From positions 215,011-279,010 of the forward strand of contig JBAMDO010000060.1 of the NCBI GenBank assembly GCA_037074765.1: a stretch of DNA of 64,000 bases. The letters run 5' to 3'. The position numbers and the translations under genes are program-made. Under the pieces are notes generated by a model, which saw nothing but the letters and a program-made list of their open reading frames with translations, did not search any database and was not told where the DNA came from. Within the stretch, counting starts at the first letter, position 1. Each line of letters starts with the position of its first letter. This DNA comes from Mansonella perstans (Eukaryota; Nematoda; Chromadorea; Rhabditida; Onchocercidae). Below, piece after piece: positions 45,794 to 56,890 of the stretch.

Positions 45794-47909
45794 AGAGTAG
45801 TTTTCATTAAATTGAAATTATAGTTATCTCTGAAGGACTTTTTATAGTAGTAAGTTATAGAACTTTTTGTCAAGAAATTGTTTCTTACTTTTTATACGCT
45901 AACACTAAGAATTTCATTGTATTCGTTTATTTTAAATTGTGTGTAAATTTATAAATCTATTTCAAAGTCCAATTTCTTCCCATTGTCTCCAGTTATAGTT
46001 CAGGTTAACTTTGATTTGAATGCAAAAAGATATGATAATGAGTGCATCAACAATAGAAGAATGTGAGTAATTTTAATACATCTCAATTGCTTTAAAGTTT
46101 TTTTTTTCTTTTCTGGTGAATATTTCTGTAGTGACTATAAGGATTTTTTTAAAAAATTTTTTATTTTTAAGTTTTTACTTGGCATTCTTACCAATGTAGA
46201 TTAGTATCCAAGTTAAAAACTTTGTAACGATTCCATTTTAAAATTCATACTTGAAATTACTACAGAACTATTCAGCAATGTTTCATTTGCTACAATCAAA
46301 AATTAAATCATTTAATTTAATATAGTTTGAAATTATTTGTAATTAAAGCATACGAGAAATTTTACATTTGTCATAATAAATGGAATAGGACATAATTGTT
46401 GACAAGAACAGTACATGGAAGATATAATAGAGATTTGTACTCATAGATTTCTCTATATTCTTTAGTTGAAATTAATTTGCTAATTTTTGAAAAACTCTTT
46501 TTCACTCCATTTTTCTTTGAAATTTCTGTTGATTGAAATTACAAAAGATTTCGTTTGATGCATTATTTTTCACAAAAAATATAAACATGATAAAATCATT
46601 AAGTTTAGGAGGACATAGTTTGTGTATTTTTTCAAACAAAATACTTTATCAAATTTTTCGTATTTTCATTTTATGATTTCTATTCATTATTATTCATTTC
46701 TGTGCAAATTGTTTTTTGATATGTGTAAGAATAAAATTGAGAATATAAGTTACAAATAATCAATCCATAATCATAATATATAATCACATAATTTAAGAGA
46801 CATTTTTGAATTCTTTCCGAAATTATATGACCAAAGTTGGAAAAAAATCATATGACAATGAGAGTTTATATTCATAAACTCTCATTTTTCAGTGCAAGGA
46901 ACCGTCTTTGATCTATCTAAAGGTCATCTGTGATCTATTTAAAGGTCATCTGAAGGTACCATGCACACTATCTATGGATGCTATTACTCCTATAAAAAGG
47001 ACGCTTCTCGTGTTAATCTAGGCTAAACTGATTGTTATTATCATAAATAATGATGAAATGAACTTACCTTTGATAATAAATTATGTTGAATTTTGAAATT
47101 GAAAGTTATGAGCGTGCGTTTCGTAAATTTGATAAAGAAAATTCAAGAAATTTAAATGTTAAATTTTCCTTCATCAAAATATATAGTTGCAACGTATAAG
47201 GAAAGTTCTTGCAATGATTTTCGTCGTACAGTTTTTTAAAGATATTTCCGAATGAAATGGACTTTATAAAATAGATTGTGGAATGTTTCAAATGGGGTTA
47301 ATAGGCTGTGTTCGTGCATTCTTGCTATGACCTGATTTCTTACTATTTACAATTATTTTATTGCATACAGATATTAATATTTTGTATTATCTATCATCGA
47401 AATATTTTCAATAATATACAATGTTTTGATGGTAACAATTTAAAGAATGTAGTTTTCTTTTAAATTTAAGGAATCATTTCAGAATAGTAACCGTTCAATT
47501 ATGTCACGTGATATCACGTGATGATTCAGAATTGTATAGATTTAGGAAAAAGTATTTTACAAATACTACAAAATACTACCAATCTATCCTTTCCAGTGTT
47601 AGATATTATTTAACTGATCTTATAGCTTCAGAAATACTTTATGAAAGACAAAAAAAAAGAAAAAAAGACGATAGTTTTTTAAGGTTTCCACTTCTTTTGG
47701 CGTATTTCTTGAAGAATTTTTACGAAAAAATATTTTAATGGAGGCAATTTTAAAGGAAAAAAAAAATTGAATATTATTAATAGTGATTAATGTAAATTTG
47801 TATTGCAAATTATAGTATTGTTAATATTTAAAAGAATAAACAACAAAAATTTTTTTAGAGTAAAATTTTTTTTTGTTAATTTTAGAATACAGTGGTGAAA
47901 GGAAAAGAA
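45794..47909. other. Intergenic between TRIP4 homologue and MTCH homologue
   Basis: AT-rich with no exon recognised. Contains the 18-bp TCACGTGA palindrome at 47504-47521. A probable trans-splice acceptor (TTTTAG at 47880-47885) precedes the MTCH start codon. Confidence 0.55.
47504..47521. promoter_or_regulatory. Perfect palindrome with two TCACGTGA E-boxes
   Basis: TCACGTGATATCACGTGA is its own reverse complement and contains two TCACGTGA octamers with centres 10 bp apart, about one helical turn. It lies about 390 bases upstream of the MTCH start. CACGTG is the core bound by bHLH factors, and TCACGTGA is the core of the TFEB/HLH-30 (CLEAR) site. Binding is inferred from the motif only. Confidence 0.55.
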
Positions 47910-50695
47910 ATGGATGCTTGGAATCGACATCTGGGTCTTGATGACAATGAGGTAGGAGATGATGTACACTAATTTGCTTGGATGGGATATATGTTCAGTA
48001 TAAATCTTCATATGGTGGGAAATTAAGTGAAATCAGAACAGGATTCAAAAATCACATAAAACGTTCGTATTTGATTTATTGACGAACCCTTAAGGATTGT
48101 AGTTTGTTGTTAAGCAATGGCATCTTGTCATTAGAATTATGGAGATTTATCCGACCTTTCCCAATTTTACTCTTTATATTTGCCATTTTTACTACCATTG
48201 TTCGTAGTAAAGATTGAACCTTATAGTACCTATTGGAAATTACATGGATAATGAAGAAAAAAATCTTAAAAAAAAAAAAATATTAAAAAAAATGGAATGT
48301 ATATTTGGATATCATTAGTGTTATAGATAATTTGGATGTTTTGTAAGTTTTGTCATGTTTCTTTCATTGGTTTTCTTGATACCATTTGTTACAGTTTTTG
48401 ACGTGACAATCATTCCATCTTTATAGACAGAAAAGGTTGAGAAACGTGGAAAGTATATTGCTGTAAAAACACTGATCGGTGCTGCAGTTTACCCGCTAAC
48501 ACATGTGAAAATTCTCTTCCAACTTGGTTATGAACCATTTCCATTAATTCCGGGAAAATTTTTATGGTTCTTCCGCGAAGCATATTTTCTTCCAAATGGT
48601 TTCAGATATGGTATACATTTTTATCTTATCCTGTTAACGTTTGTGTTTTGTTTGCTTTTCGAGAAAATTTAATGCAATTTTGAGGCAAGCTCCGATAGTG
48701 TCAACTTATATGTCTTAGTATGCAGAAAGTTGGTAATCTTCAGTTTACTTTTCTTTTACATTTACTTCTCTCATCTCTAGCTAACACTCGAGTCTTCACC
48801 ATTTCGCTCTCCTACTATTTAATACCATATTTTGTTATTCTAGCCCAAAACCTACACAATCGCTTTGGACTACGCAGACTGTATGCTGGCATTGATGCCT
48901 CCTTGATTTCTCAGTTCACTTCCGGTTTTGTCGATCTTGCAACAAATATTGTTAGTTTTTGTTGTGACACAATGATAACAGGTACAGATGAGAAATAAAT
49001 GATGAAAAAGTGCATGAGAATTATTTTTCATTAAGATTCAATGCACTATGAAATAAAGTGGGCGAAATATAATTTAAGGTTACGTGAAAATATGATGTGG
49101 GATAGCTCATTGTAAACTTTGAAATTGAAGTGAGACGAAGCTGCATAATTCGTTATAGTCAAAGATGATTTTGTATTATAGTAATTCTTACATTTATCAG
49201 ATTGAAAATTGAAATAATCCATTTATTTTAGTAATGCTCAATACTCGTTACTTGTTTTTAGTATAAACAGTTCCATGCAGCTATGTTAATATGTACAATT
49301 TGTATTTTTGCAGTATATGGATCGCCATTATCCCGAAATTGGTGGAAAACCAATTAATCTAGATAAAGAGGAATCAGAGATGAGTGATGCGGAAAGTATG
49401 CGTCGTGTCCTACGATCCGCTATACGGGAAAGTATTTCTCGTAGTGTTGCTGTGATTTTTTCACGCCCATTCACCGGTGCTTGCTTTTTCTTACTGGCAG
49501 TTCATTTAAATCATATATCTAAAAATGTAGTTTATGACCCGATAAGAATATACTCAAAGATTTCAGTGATTATGATCAGGCAGATTGCACAAATTGTGGG
49601 TGATGAGTTCAAATACGGTAACGTGTTATCTTCCTTGTGTTTGGTAGGCGTTGAAGAGGGTCCGAAAGGATTGTTTTCGTTAGTTTATAATATTTGTCTG
49701 ATTTTAGTAAAGATTAAGTTACGTGTTTCAGAATTTTGTTCTAATAAAATTAGAAGTTAAGTTTTTAATGGATTTGTATTCGCATCATTTATGTGCTTTC
49801 TGTGATCATTTAATATTCTAGAGGTTTGATCCCGCAACTGATTGCGGAGTATTTTTCAATATGGGGTATACACCTTGTACTTTTTGGTATTGAACGTATT
49901 ACACTACGTGCTCAACAAGATGCCATTGTAAGTTAGCGTTACTGTTTCATTCGAAATGAACTTTCGATTTCCTTTTGAATCATTCAATAGCAGTCATTAC
50001 GGTCAATTTTATTTGTTTACTTGCTATGCTAACAGTTATGCTAGAAAAATCCATCATTGCAGCGTTCTAATAACAAAGAAGAAGAGAATTTTGTTGTTTC
50101 AACACGCAAAATGCTACATTTGATTGCACCGATACTTGTGAACAATTTCACATATCCATTCCAGGTGGTTTCAACAGTAATGGCAGTTGCGGGTTCCGGG
50201 TAAAAAGTTTATGCAATTTTTTCATATTTTAGTTAAGGGAAAAAAAAATGGAATAAGAGTTGCTCGATTTCAGCTTTTCTTTCGGGATTAACGCTTCAAA
50301 ATGTAGCCCAAATAAATATGCACTATTTAATCCACATGCTAGTTATTATATTGGTGGTTCATATTAGTTGTTCCGCAGTTTGTGCAATAACTTATCTTTC
50401 TTCCTTGAAGCTTTACTGCTTTAGCATTACATCAATTTTTTATGAATTTTTAATTCACTGCAGACTTGTGGTTTCGATGTTACCATATAGTCCGCCGTTT
50501 GGGTTATGGCAAGATGCTTATGATTATTTGTTGCCAATTAATGGATTAAAGCGAGGTTCAAGAATATTCTGGCGCGAACATAGTGGAGCTGTTAGTGTGG
50601 GTTCTGATCAAAAACTTTATGCCGCCAATAAATATTTCGTGTATGTTATTGTTTTTTGTTCATATTCATTACTTTTATGGAATTTGCGAAAATGA
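47910..50695 (+). CDS. Mitochondrial carrier homologue (MTCH1/2 family), about 360 aa
   Basis: Outer-mitochondrial-membrane member of the SLC25-like fold; in vertebrates MTCH2 inserts tail-anchored proteins and binds tBID. Exons: 47910-47951, 48427-48610, 48844-48950, 49314-49476, 49567-49678, 49822-49927, 50063-50199, 50464-50695. Family features: a first carrier-like repeat with AVYPLTHVKILFQLGYEP, GLRRLYAGIDASLISQ, then SRSVAVIFSRPFTVIMIRQ, GVEEGPKGLFSGLIPQLIAE, a third segment with NNFTYPFQVVSTVMAVAGSG, and a C-terminus of MLPYSPPFGLWQDAYDYLL and RGSRIFWRE. The C-terminal end is uncertain: the frame runs on for 26 residues after NKYF as a hydrophobic tail, or a donor after 50600 could splice to 50934-50980, giving 344 aa ending in HDFREFV. 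A possible donor after exon 3 lies at an earlier GTTAGT than the one that looks strongest; the family alignment decides it. Confidence 0.88.
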
Positions 50696-51786
50696 CATAT
50701 ATTTATTCATTTTCATTAGAATAGTGAAATCTTTTTTTTAACATGCTGGTCAACATTCATGTTAGATTTTTTGCTATTAAATTCTTTATCATTAATATTT
50801 GGGCAATAGTTGCAATTGAAGGCGAATTATCGATTTGATTTTAATAACTGGAATGCATCTATGATTAGATTGATTTTAGAAGAATGCTGGTGATGCAATA
50901 ATTATGAGTATCAGTTAATACCAATGTTTTCAGCTGATGAAAAAGATCAATGGGTGCACGATTTCCGAGAATTTGTGTGATTTTTCCTTTATACATATAC
51001 TGGAGTATGTATGTTTTAAGTATTATCTATGAATAATATTAGCTCTCTTTCATGAAATAGTAGAAATTTAAAATGCTGCTAATGGATGGTTTTTGTTAAG
51101 CAAAAACTTACACGCTCAATTTTTTGCTATGGGTGAATTTCTTTTACAAATTTCTATATAACAGAAATGAAAGTACTTAATATGTTTTCAAATAAAGAAA
51201 AACTTTTCAATAAATGATAAATCGATTAAGGAATGATTTTACCGGGAAAAAAAAGAAAGAAGTAAACTAGTAAGGAGAAATAAATATATGTTGATTTTCC
51301 TTGAAAAATACGAGCTTTTTATGTTCCATTCTGTGCCGATTTAATTTTTAAAAAGTGCATTTATGTTATACATTGATGTTCACTAATATAAGAATCGCAT
51401 CTTCTGATGCTGAGATTAATGAAGTAGGTTAGTTACTCTTTTCTCTTCTAACTTGTATTTCCTTTCATTTCGCAAGTAGAAATGATTTCACTGTCGTTTC
51501 ATTCTGGCTCGATTCTTACAGTTAGATTTTTTCATGATATAGCGCAAAATTCCAATGACATATACAGTATTTATTGCCGTTGCAGTTCTTCATCAGGTAA
51601 TTCGACAGTTTTTCTGGACGACCTTTGCAAGCATATAAATTTGAATATTTTCTTTGTAGTTTTGTTTTGTATTTTCAAAATTTTAAATCATTTTCTGAAA
51701 TAAAAAATGACTTGTGATTGTTGATGATGCAATTACAACGTGAAGAAGACTGTTGAGTGGTCGTGTTCTTTAGTGGTAAACAAGAG
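50696..51786. other. Intergenic between MTCH homologue and pseudophosphatase gene
   Basis: AT-rich. Contains a possible alternative last exon of the MTCH homologue at 50934-50980 (reads DEKDQWVHDFREFV, then stop, after TTTTCAG). Otherwise nothing recognised. TTCTTTAG just before 51787 is a plausible trans-splice acceptor for the next gene. Confidence 0.5.
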
Positions 51787-54777
51787 ATGTCTTCGGATAG
51801 TGAAATTGGAAATCAGAATACTTTAAAATTTGCAAAATCTTGTAAATATATAAGTTACTATTAATGCAGTATTGTTGCTTGGATTTCATCTCTTTCAATA
51901 GCTCAAAAGAATAGGCGCTACTATTTAATCTTTTTTTTCAACAGAATTCCCACATATCGATTTAAACAATATGACAGATATCTGCACATACATTTGCCTA
52001 TTTGCTTAACTTTATTACAGTAAATTAATTTGATGGCCAATATACAAAGTTTCGTAAAAAGACTTGATAGCTCGAATGGTAGAAAATTTGGTGGAAATTT
52101 GCAATACGAGATCAGTGGAAATAAAGTAGCAAAAGGAGATTTTACATATCAGTGCAAAATACCGAAGGATTATTTAAAAGATTACACTTAGGTAAAAGTG
52201 AGGATTGTTTAACAGCTATAGCACCGGTACAAGAGGACTCAAATTTATCTGAACAGTTATGTGGCGATTCGATGTTGTCAATGAGTAGCCTTGCTGATTC
52301 CATTCTTTCTGGTCCTCATTGCAACTATGAAACAATGTCTTGTTTGTTACTCTTACCCTAATTTAAATTTTCAAAAATTTTTCAAGTTTACTCCTCTTTA
52401 ACATTTGCATAAAATGAATAGCGAAGGATGTCTCTATTAAAGAACAATAGTGCTGGAATTTGAAATTTATTGCAAAATATCTAGTGTGAAATTTAAGACA
52501 ACTAAAAAAAATTTAAAGAGTACCATAATATGACATAGGAGGATACTAAGATATAAATATAATTGATAAGAGGAAACTTATCACCTATTTGTTAAATGAT
52601 TCAATAAATTTAGCTACTAGAAGAAATCATTCGAAAATCAAAAATCCTCAATGATTTATTCCAAAACTACAATTAAGTACTCTGAAGTTGTATGTAGAAT
52701 ATTTTCGGGTAGCACTCATGAATCACATGATAATAGTACTATCGACAGCTTGACAAATTTAACTAATAAATTATCGTCATTTTCAACACACGACAAATAT
52801 GAAGAGCTCGATTCGAAACTAAATTATTCAACACAGGTATTTTCTTTTAAAGCAATACGAAAGTATTTTATCCTTTGGTATCAAATATGATTTAGTATTT
52901 TATTTTTTAGTGTATCAAATATGATTTAATGTTGCATGATGTTGCATAATGTCAGGCATTATCAAAGGATTTGAAGGATTGAAGATGAGTCAAATCTTTC
53001 TTAAATGATGGTAATTTCAATCATAATGCAAGAACTGCTCTTCTTTTAGGGAACGGATATAACACAAATTGATGATCATGATATTTTCGCAAACAAGTTG
53101 GTGATACGCTTAATTGATAATCTACGGATCAAGCATCTCCATGAAGGTCTTTTCTCATCAGTCCAATTTTCCGCACCAAAAGTGACGAAAATTTATTGTG
53201 TTGGCATAAGAAAGAAATAGATTAATAGCAAGCTCTCACTATAACAAACGTAGCTCGAGTTTAATTGCTACTAAATTAAGTTCAATTAAAGTAGCAATTA
53301 AATTTGCTGTCACTTCAATTTATTTCGATTTCTAGATGAAAAAGACAGAATATAGTTGCAGATGATGCGCGAGTAATCCTTATGAGACGTGGAGAAACTG
53401 TTACTGAAGTTTTCCCAAACTGGATAGTGGACGCCTTTGACGATTCGAAACTCTATGTGTTACGATTTTTAAATCAAAATAATTACATATTTTTGAAATT
53501 TGAACTAAATTTTATTTAACAATGTAAATGATGCTTCCCATGGGAAAAGATCATCATGATTAATTTAGCTGAAGTAATTCCTAAAAAAAAGTGTAATGGA
53601 TCCTTCTCTCTTAGTACACTTTTATCAGTGTTACTGCTACCAGAAGCCAATTGTCATCATTTAACTCAATTTGGATGAAGGCGTCATTTAACAGTAAAAA
53701 ACAAGCTCTCAAATCCATCTAATAACTTTCAAACTACTAATTAATAACGACAAGAAGTAATATAATATGGTACAAGTAATCATGAACACTTAAAATTGTT
53801 CGGAAATGAAATGTAAAAATGCTCATAGCTTATTCATAGTAAAAGATGTTTTTCTTTCGTTTTCCTTCTCCTTTTAATACCTTAGTGATTCTTAGTTTTG
53901 AAAATAAAGTTTAAATGAAATTTCTTTCCAGGCCATACGATCTTAATATGCCTTATACTTTACAAAAACGTGAAAGACATGAAGATTTTTTAGTAATTTT
54001 CTCTGAAGTTTCAACTGAAATCTTCCACTTCTAATTATAATCATCATAATTAACACAAACACAATCTTCTTGGTCGACAATCTTAATTAGTATTGTACGG
54101 ATAATTTAATAATCAGTAATCAGTTTGATGATCCAAAGATTTAGCAACCTAATGGGAAAAATTTCATCAGTTATAAATAGACGTTGCTGATCGTCTCTTT
54201 TGCATTCGAATATAGTTCCTAAACACTTTTTTTTCTCTAAGTGAAACTGAACTGAAACTTTATTGGAGATCGATCCACCATTAACGAACATCAGCGCACA
54301 TTTCGCAGCCCAACTTGGTTTCACTATGACTCAAAATTTGCCAATAATGGTTTATTCAGCACCGGAATTGGCGGTATTACAAACTACGCAACAGTTTATA
54401 GCTGGTGCTGAAATCGAAATAAATTGGTTGATTGAGCCAGGACTTGTCACATACTTCTCACCCTATCAGCCCAAACCAAGTAACTGTCAACCATCAAGTA
54501 AAAAAGCTTATCACATAAAATTTGTCGTTGTTACTTAAGCGCTAATTAAAAAGTGATAACGGACAGAAATAAGCGATCAAAAGTACCATATTTCCATCCG
54601 AATGATTTTAATTTAAAAATGTTACTTAATCAATCAAATATATCACCTATTGTGATTTTCTATTCTACTTTGCAATATATTTCCCGGCACAATGTAATTT
54701 TCTCCAACAGTATGATAAGCCATACCACATAGAAGATTCCTTTAGAAGATATTTGCCCAATTATCACAGTTGTATAA

Positions 54778-54808
<31 letters not shown>

Positions 54809-55586
54809 CAGATCCTATTTCTATCTTCTTACGATACTGCTCGTTCTAACCATGCCTAGAATAGCTATTTTGTAGTTTTCACGGTGCAACTTCAACACGA
54901 CACTATATATACGATGGAAACCATTAATAACATTATTGGAAAGGAGACCAAAAATGAATTTGAGAATAGAATTGCGAAGGTGTACATCCATTGATTCCTT
55001 TCTGCATGATTCTTTTTCTTCACAATTGTTGTCCTCTACACACACTGATATTTCATTTTTCAAAAATTTCCGAATTTAGGTCGTTTCAAAGCTTAAATTT
55101 CCACGTAGGGCAAGCACTATTATCATTGCTGAAAACTGCGTTATCAATACCATTATACAAAAATTTATCCGTAACAATAACAAGTTAACCATGAAACAGG
55201 TGAGAATAGATTTCAATATTACTGTACCAGAAAAATTCGCAAGACAGTAAAAACGAAAATTCTGATATGAGGAAACTATACCCTTTAAGATAGTTAATTG
55301 AAAAAGAAAGCAACTACATAGAAATTAAAATTGCATCGTTTTTGAGAAAGTGAATGAACAGAAAAAGCCTTTATATTTTACAGTTTTTACACTTTCATTG
55401 AATTTATTACAGCTTTTAACAATAAATAGACGAATTCCTCGACTTTCTTTGATGCATTTCGATATTGATAGCAATGGAAGATGGAAGCCAAGTTCTGCAA
55501 CATTACCTGGCTTACAGAGTATTACCCGTACTATGTTCAGTCAGCCTGATGTCAATTTTCTGATCAGACCGATACAAGATTTTTGA
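51787..55586 (+). CDS. UBASH3/STS-like histidine-phosphatase-fold protein, predicted catalytically dead (433 aa)
   Basis: Exons: 51787-51841, 52153-52345, 52698-52836, 53050-53197, 53362-53458, 53932-53992, 54269-54479, 54876-54979, 55080-55199, 55413-55586; all phases fit. The donor of exon 4 is the least certain. Residues 1-175 are Ser/Thr/Asp-rich and probably disordered, with no SH3 or UBA domain seen. Residues 180-433 follow the order of the UBASH3 phosphoglycerate-mutase-like domain: VILMRRGETVTEVFPNW, PYDLNMPYTLQKR, IDPPLTNISAHFAAQLG, MVYSAPELAVLQTTQ, EPGL, then STIIIAENCVI and IPRLSLMHF. In active enzymes the first motif is RHG, the second has Arg before xxQT, and the last has His (VAHA); here they are Arg188, Ala266 and Glu354. 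Only Arg187 of the first motif and Glu287 of EPGL remain. A scaffold or binding role is therefore inferred. Confidence 0.8.
54780..54805. repeat. Poly-T tract in an intron
   Basis: About 26 consecutive T in intron 7 of the pseudophosphatase gene. Confidence 0.9.
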
Positions 55587-56890
55587 AATAATTTTTTCTG
55601 TTCTGAATATCCAATCACAGAGATACAACATCAAAACTTAATTTCTTAATTTTAAGCCAAAATTGAACTGATAAATTGAAATATTTCGAGACAGTGCTTT
55701 CCACTTTCCATACTATTACAAATCCCACATTCAAGCAAAGCCGAAACGTTTAGCAAATTATCCATCATTTTTAACAAACTAAAATACAACAGACTTTCTC
55801 TATTATTAGCAATCTCTTTACAAATACAGACTCTATACCTCTCACATCAAAATCAAAATTTATTGTAGACTACTTTCCATCATTATAAAAACATGATGCA
55901 ATTAATTAAGAACTCAGTAATAACTAAACATTCATTTAGTACATCTCACCTATATTTCGTCAAAAACTTTCACGAACCACCAGACATCTCCTTAATTAGA
56001 ATCAAAGTTCAATTAACTAATTTTACTGCTTGCAATAGTACCACAACAAAAGAACCCTCAAAACACATTTCCTTTGTCTATTTTTATTCACTAGATTATT
56101 AGTAACTACATTTTTTTTTTACCATTTCTACGCTAGAATGTGGATACAAGGAATGAATTAACTCAATGAAATGAACTGATTCAATGAAATGAGTTGGTTC
56201 AATGAAATGAATTAATTCAATGAAATGAGTTGGTTCAATGAAATGAATTAATTCAATGAAGTGAGTTGGTTCAATGAATTCAATGAAATGAGTTGGTTTA
56301 ATGAAATGAATTAATTCAATGAAATGAGTTGATTCAATGAATTCAATGAAATGAATTGATTCACTAGAATTGATCTCAGTGAAATGAATCTTCAATGAGC
56401 TGACTCGACTGAATAAACCACATCCTCTACATCCTCTTCAAACATTCTTTCCAATCCGGGAAAAGGGAAACAAACTTCGCCATCGACTCGAACAGTTGTC
56501 GCGCCAAAAATATTATAGTAGCACAATTCGAAACTCCGTTATGATACGATGATTTATTTGGATTGTTGTGGTCATTATGAAAATGTGTGAAGTCGCCGAG
56601 CTGTTAAAGGTCAGAATGGGAAGAGCAAAAGGGATAGATAGGTAAGGAAAGGGATAAGTATAGGTTATCATCAAGGAAAAGACCTGGAAATCGATGTACT
56701 AAGGCTGAACGTGAAGTTTCAGATTTTTAGCATGGACTCGAGTAGCATGGTAAATCGAAAACGAATAAAGCACTTTGATTTATAAGAAGTAATTTACTCT
56801 GTGTATTTTTGTACTTTGTTGATAATTTTCATGAATTTTTATTTTCTATTTCATTTTCAATTAATGCTATTTTATTTCGTAATTCAGTTG
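55587..56890. other. Intergenic between pseudophosphatase and BRAP2 genes
   Basis: AT-rich with an 18-bp-period minisatellite at 56161-56400. ATTCAG directly before the BRAP2 start region (56886) is a probable trans-splice acceptor. An open frame at 55893-56102 has no family resemblance. Confidence 0.5.
56161..56400. repeat. 18-bp minisatellite
   Basis: Tandem units of the form TTCAATGAAATGARTTRR, alternating between a GAATTAA and a GAGTTGG ending so that a 36-bp higher-order period is visible. Later copies are shortened or diverged. The minus strand is open through it and would encode a repeating HFIE-type hexapeptide, a by-product of the 18-bp period. Confidence 0.92.

Noticed and set aside
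48951..48981. Longer form of MTCH exon 3 ending at GTACAG
   Set aside because: It would end in phase 1 while the next exon needs phase 0; the earlier GTTAGT donor keeps the frame and the family alignment.
56099..56395. 98-codon minus-strand frame coding a repeating HFIE-type peptide
   Set aside because: Direct consequence of an 18-bp minisatellite whose period is a multiple of three.
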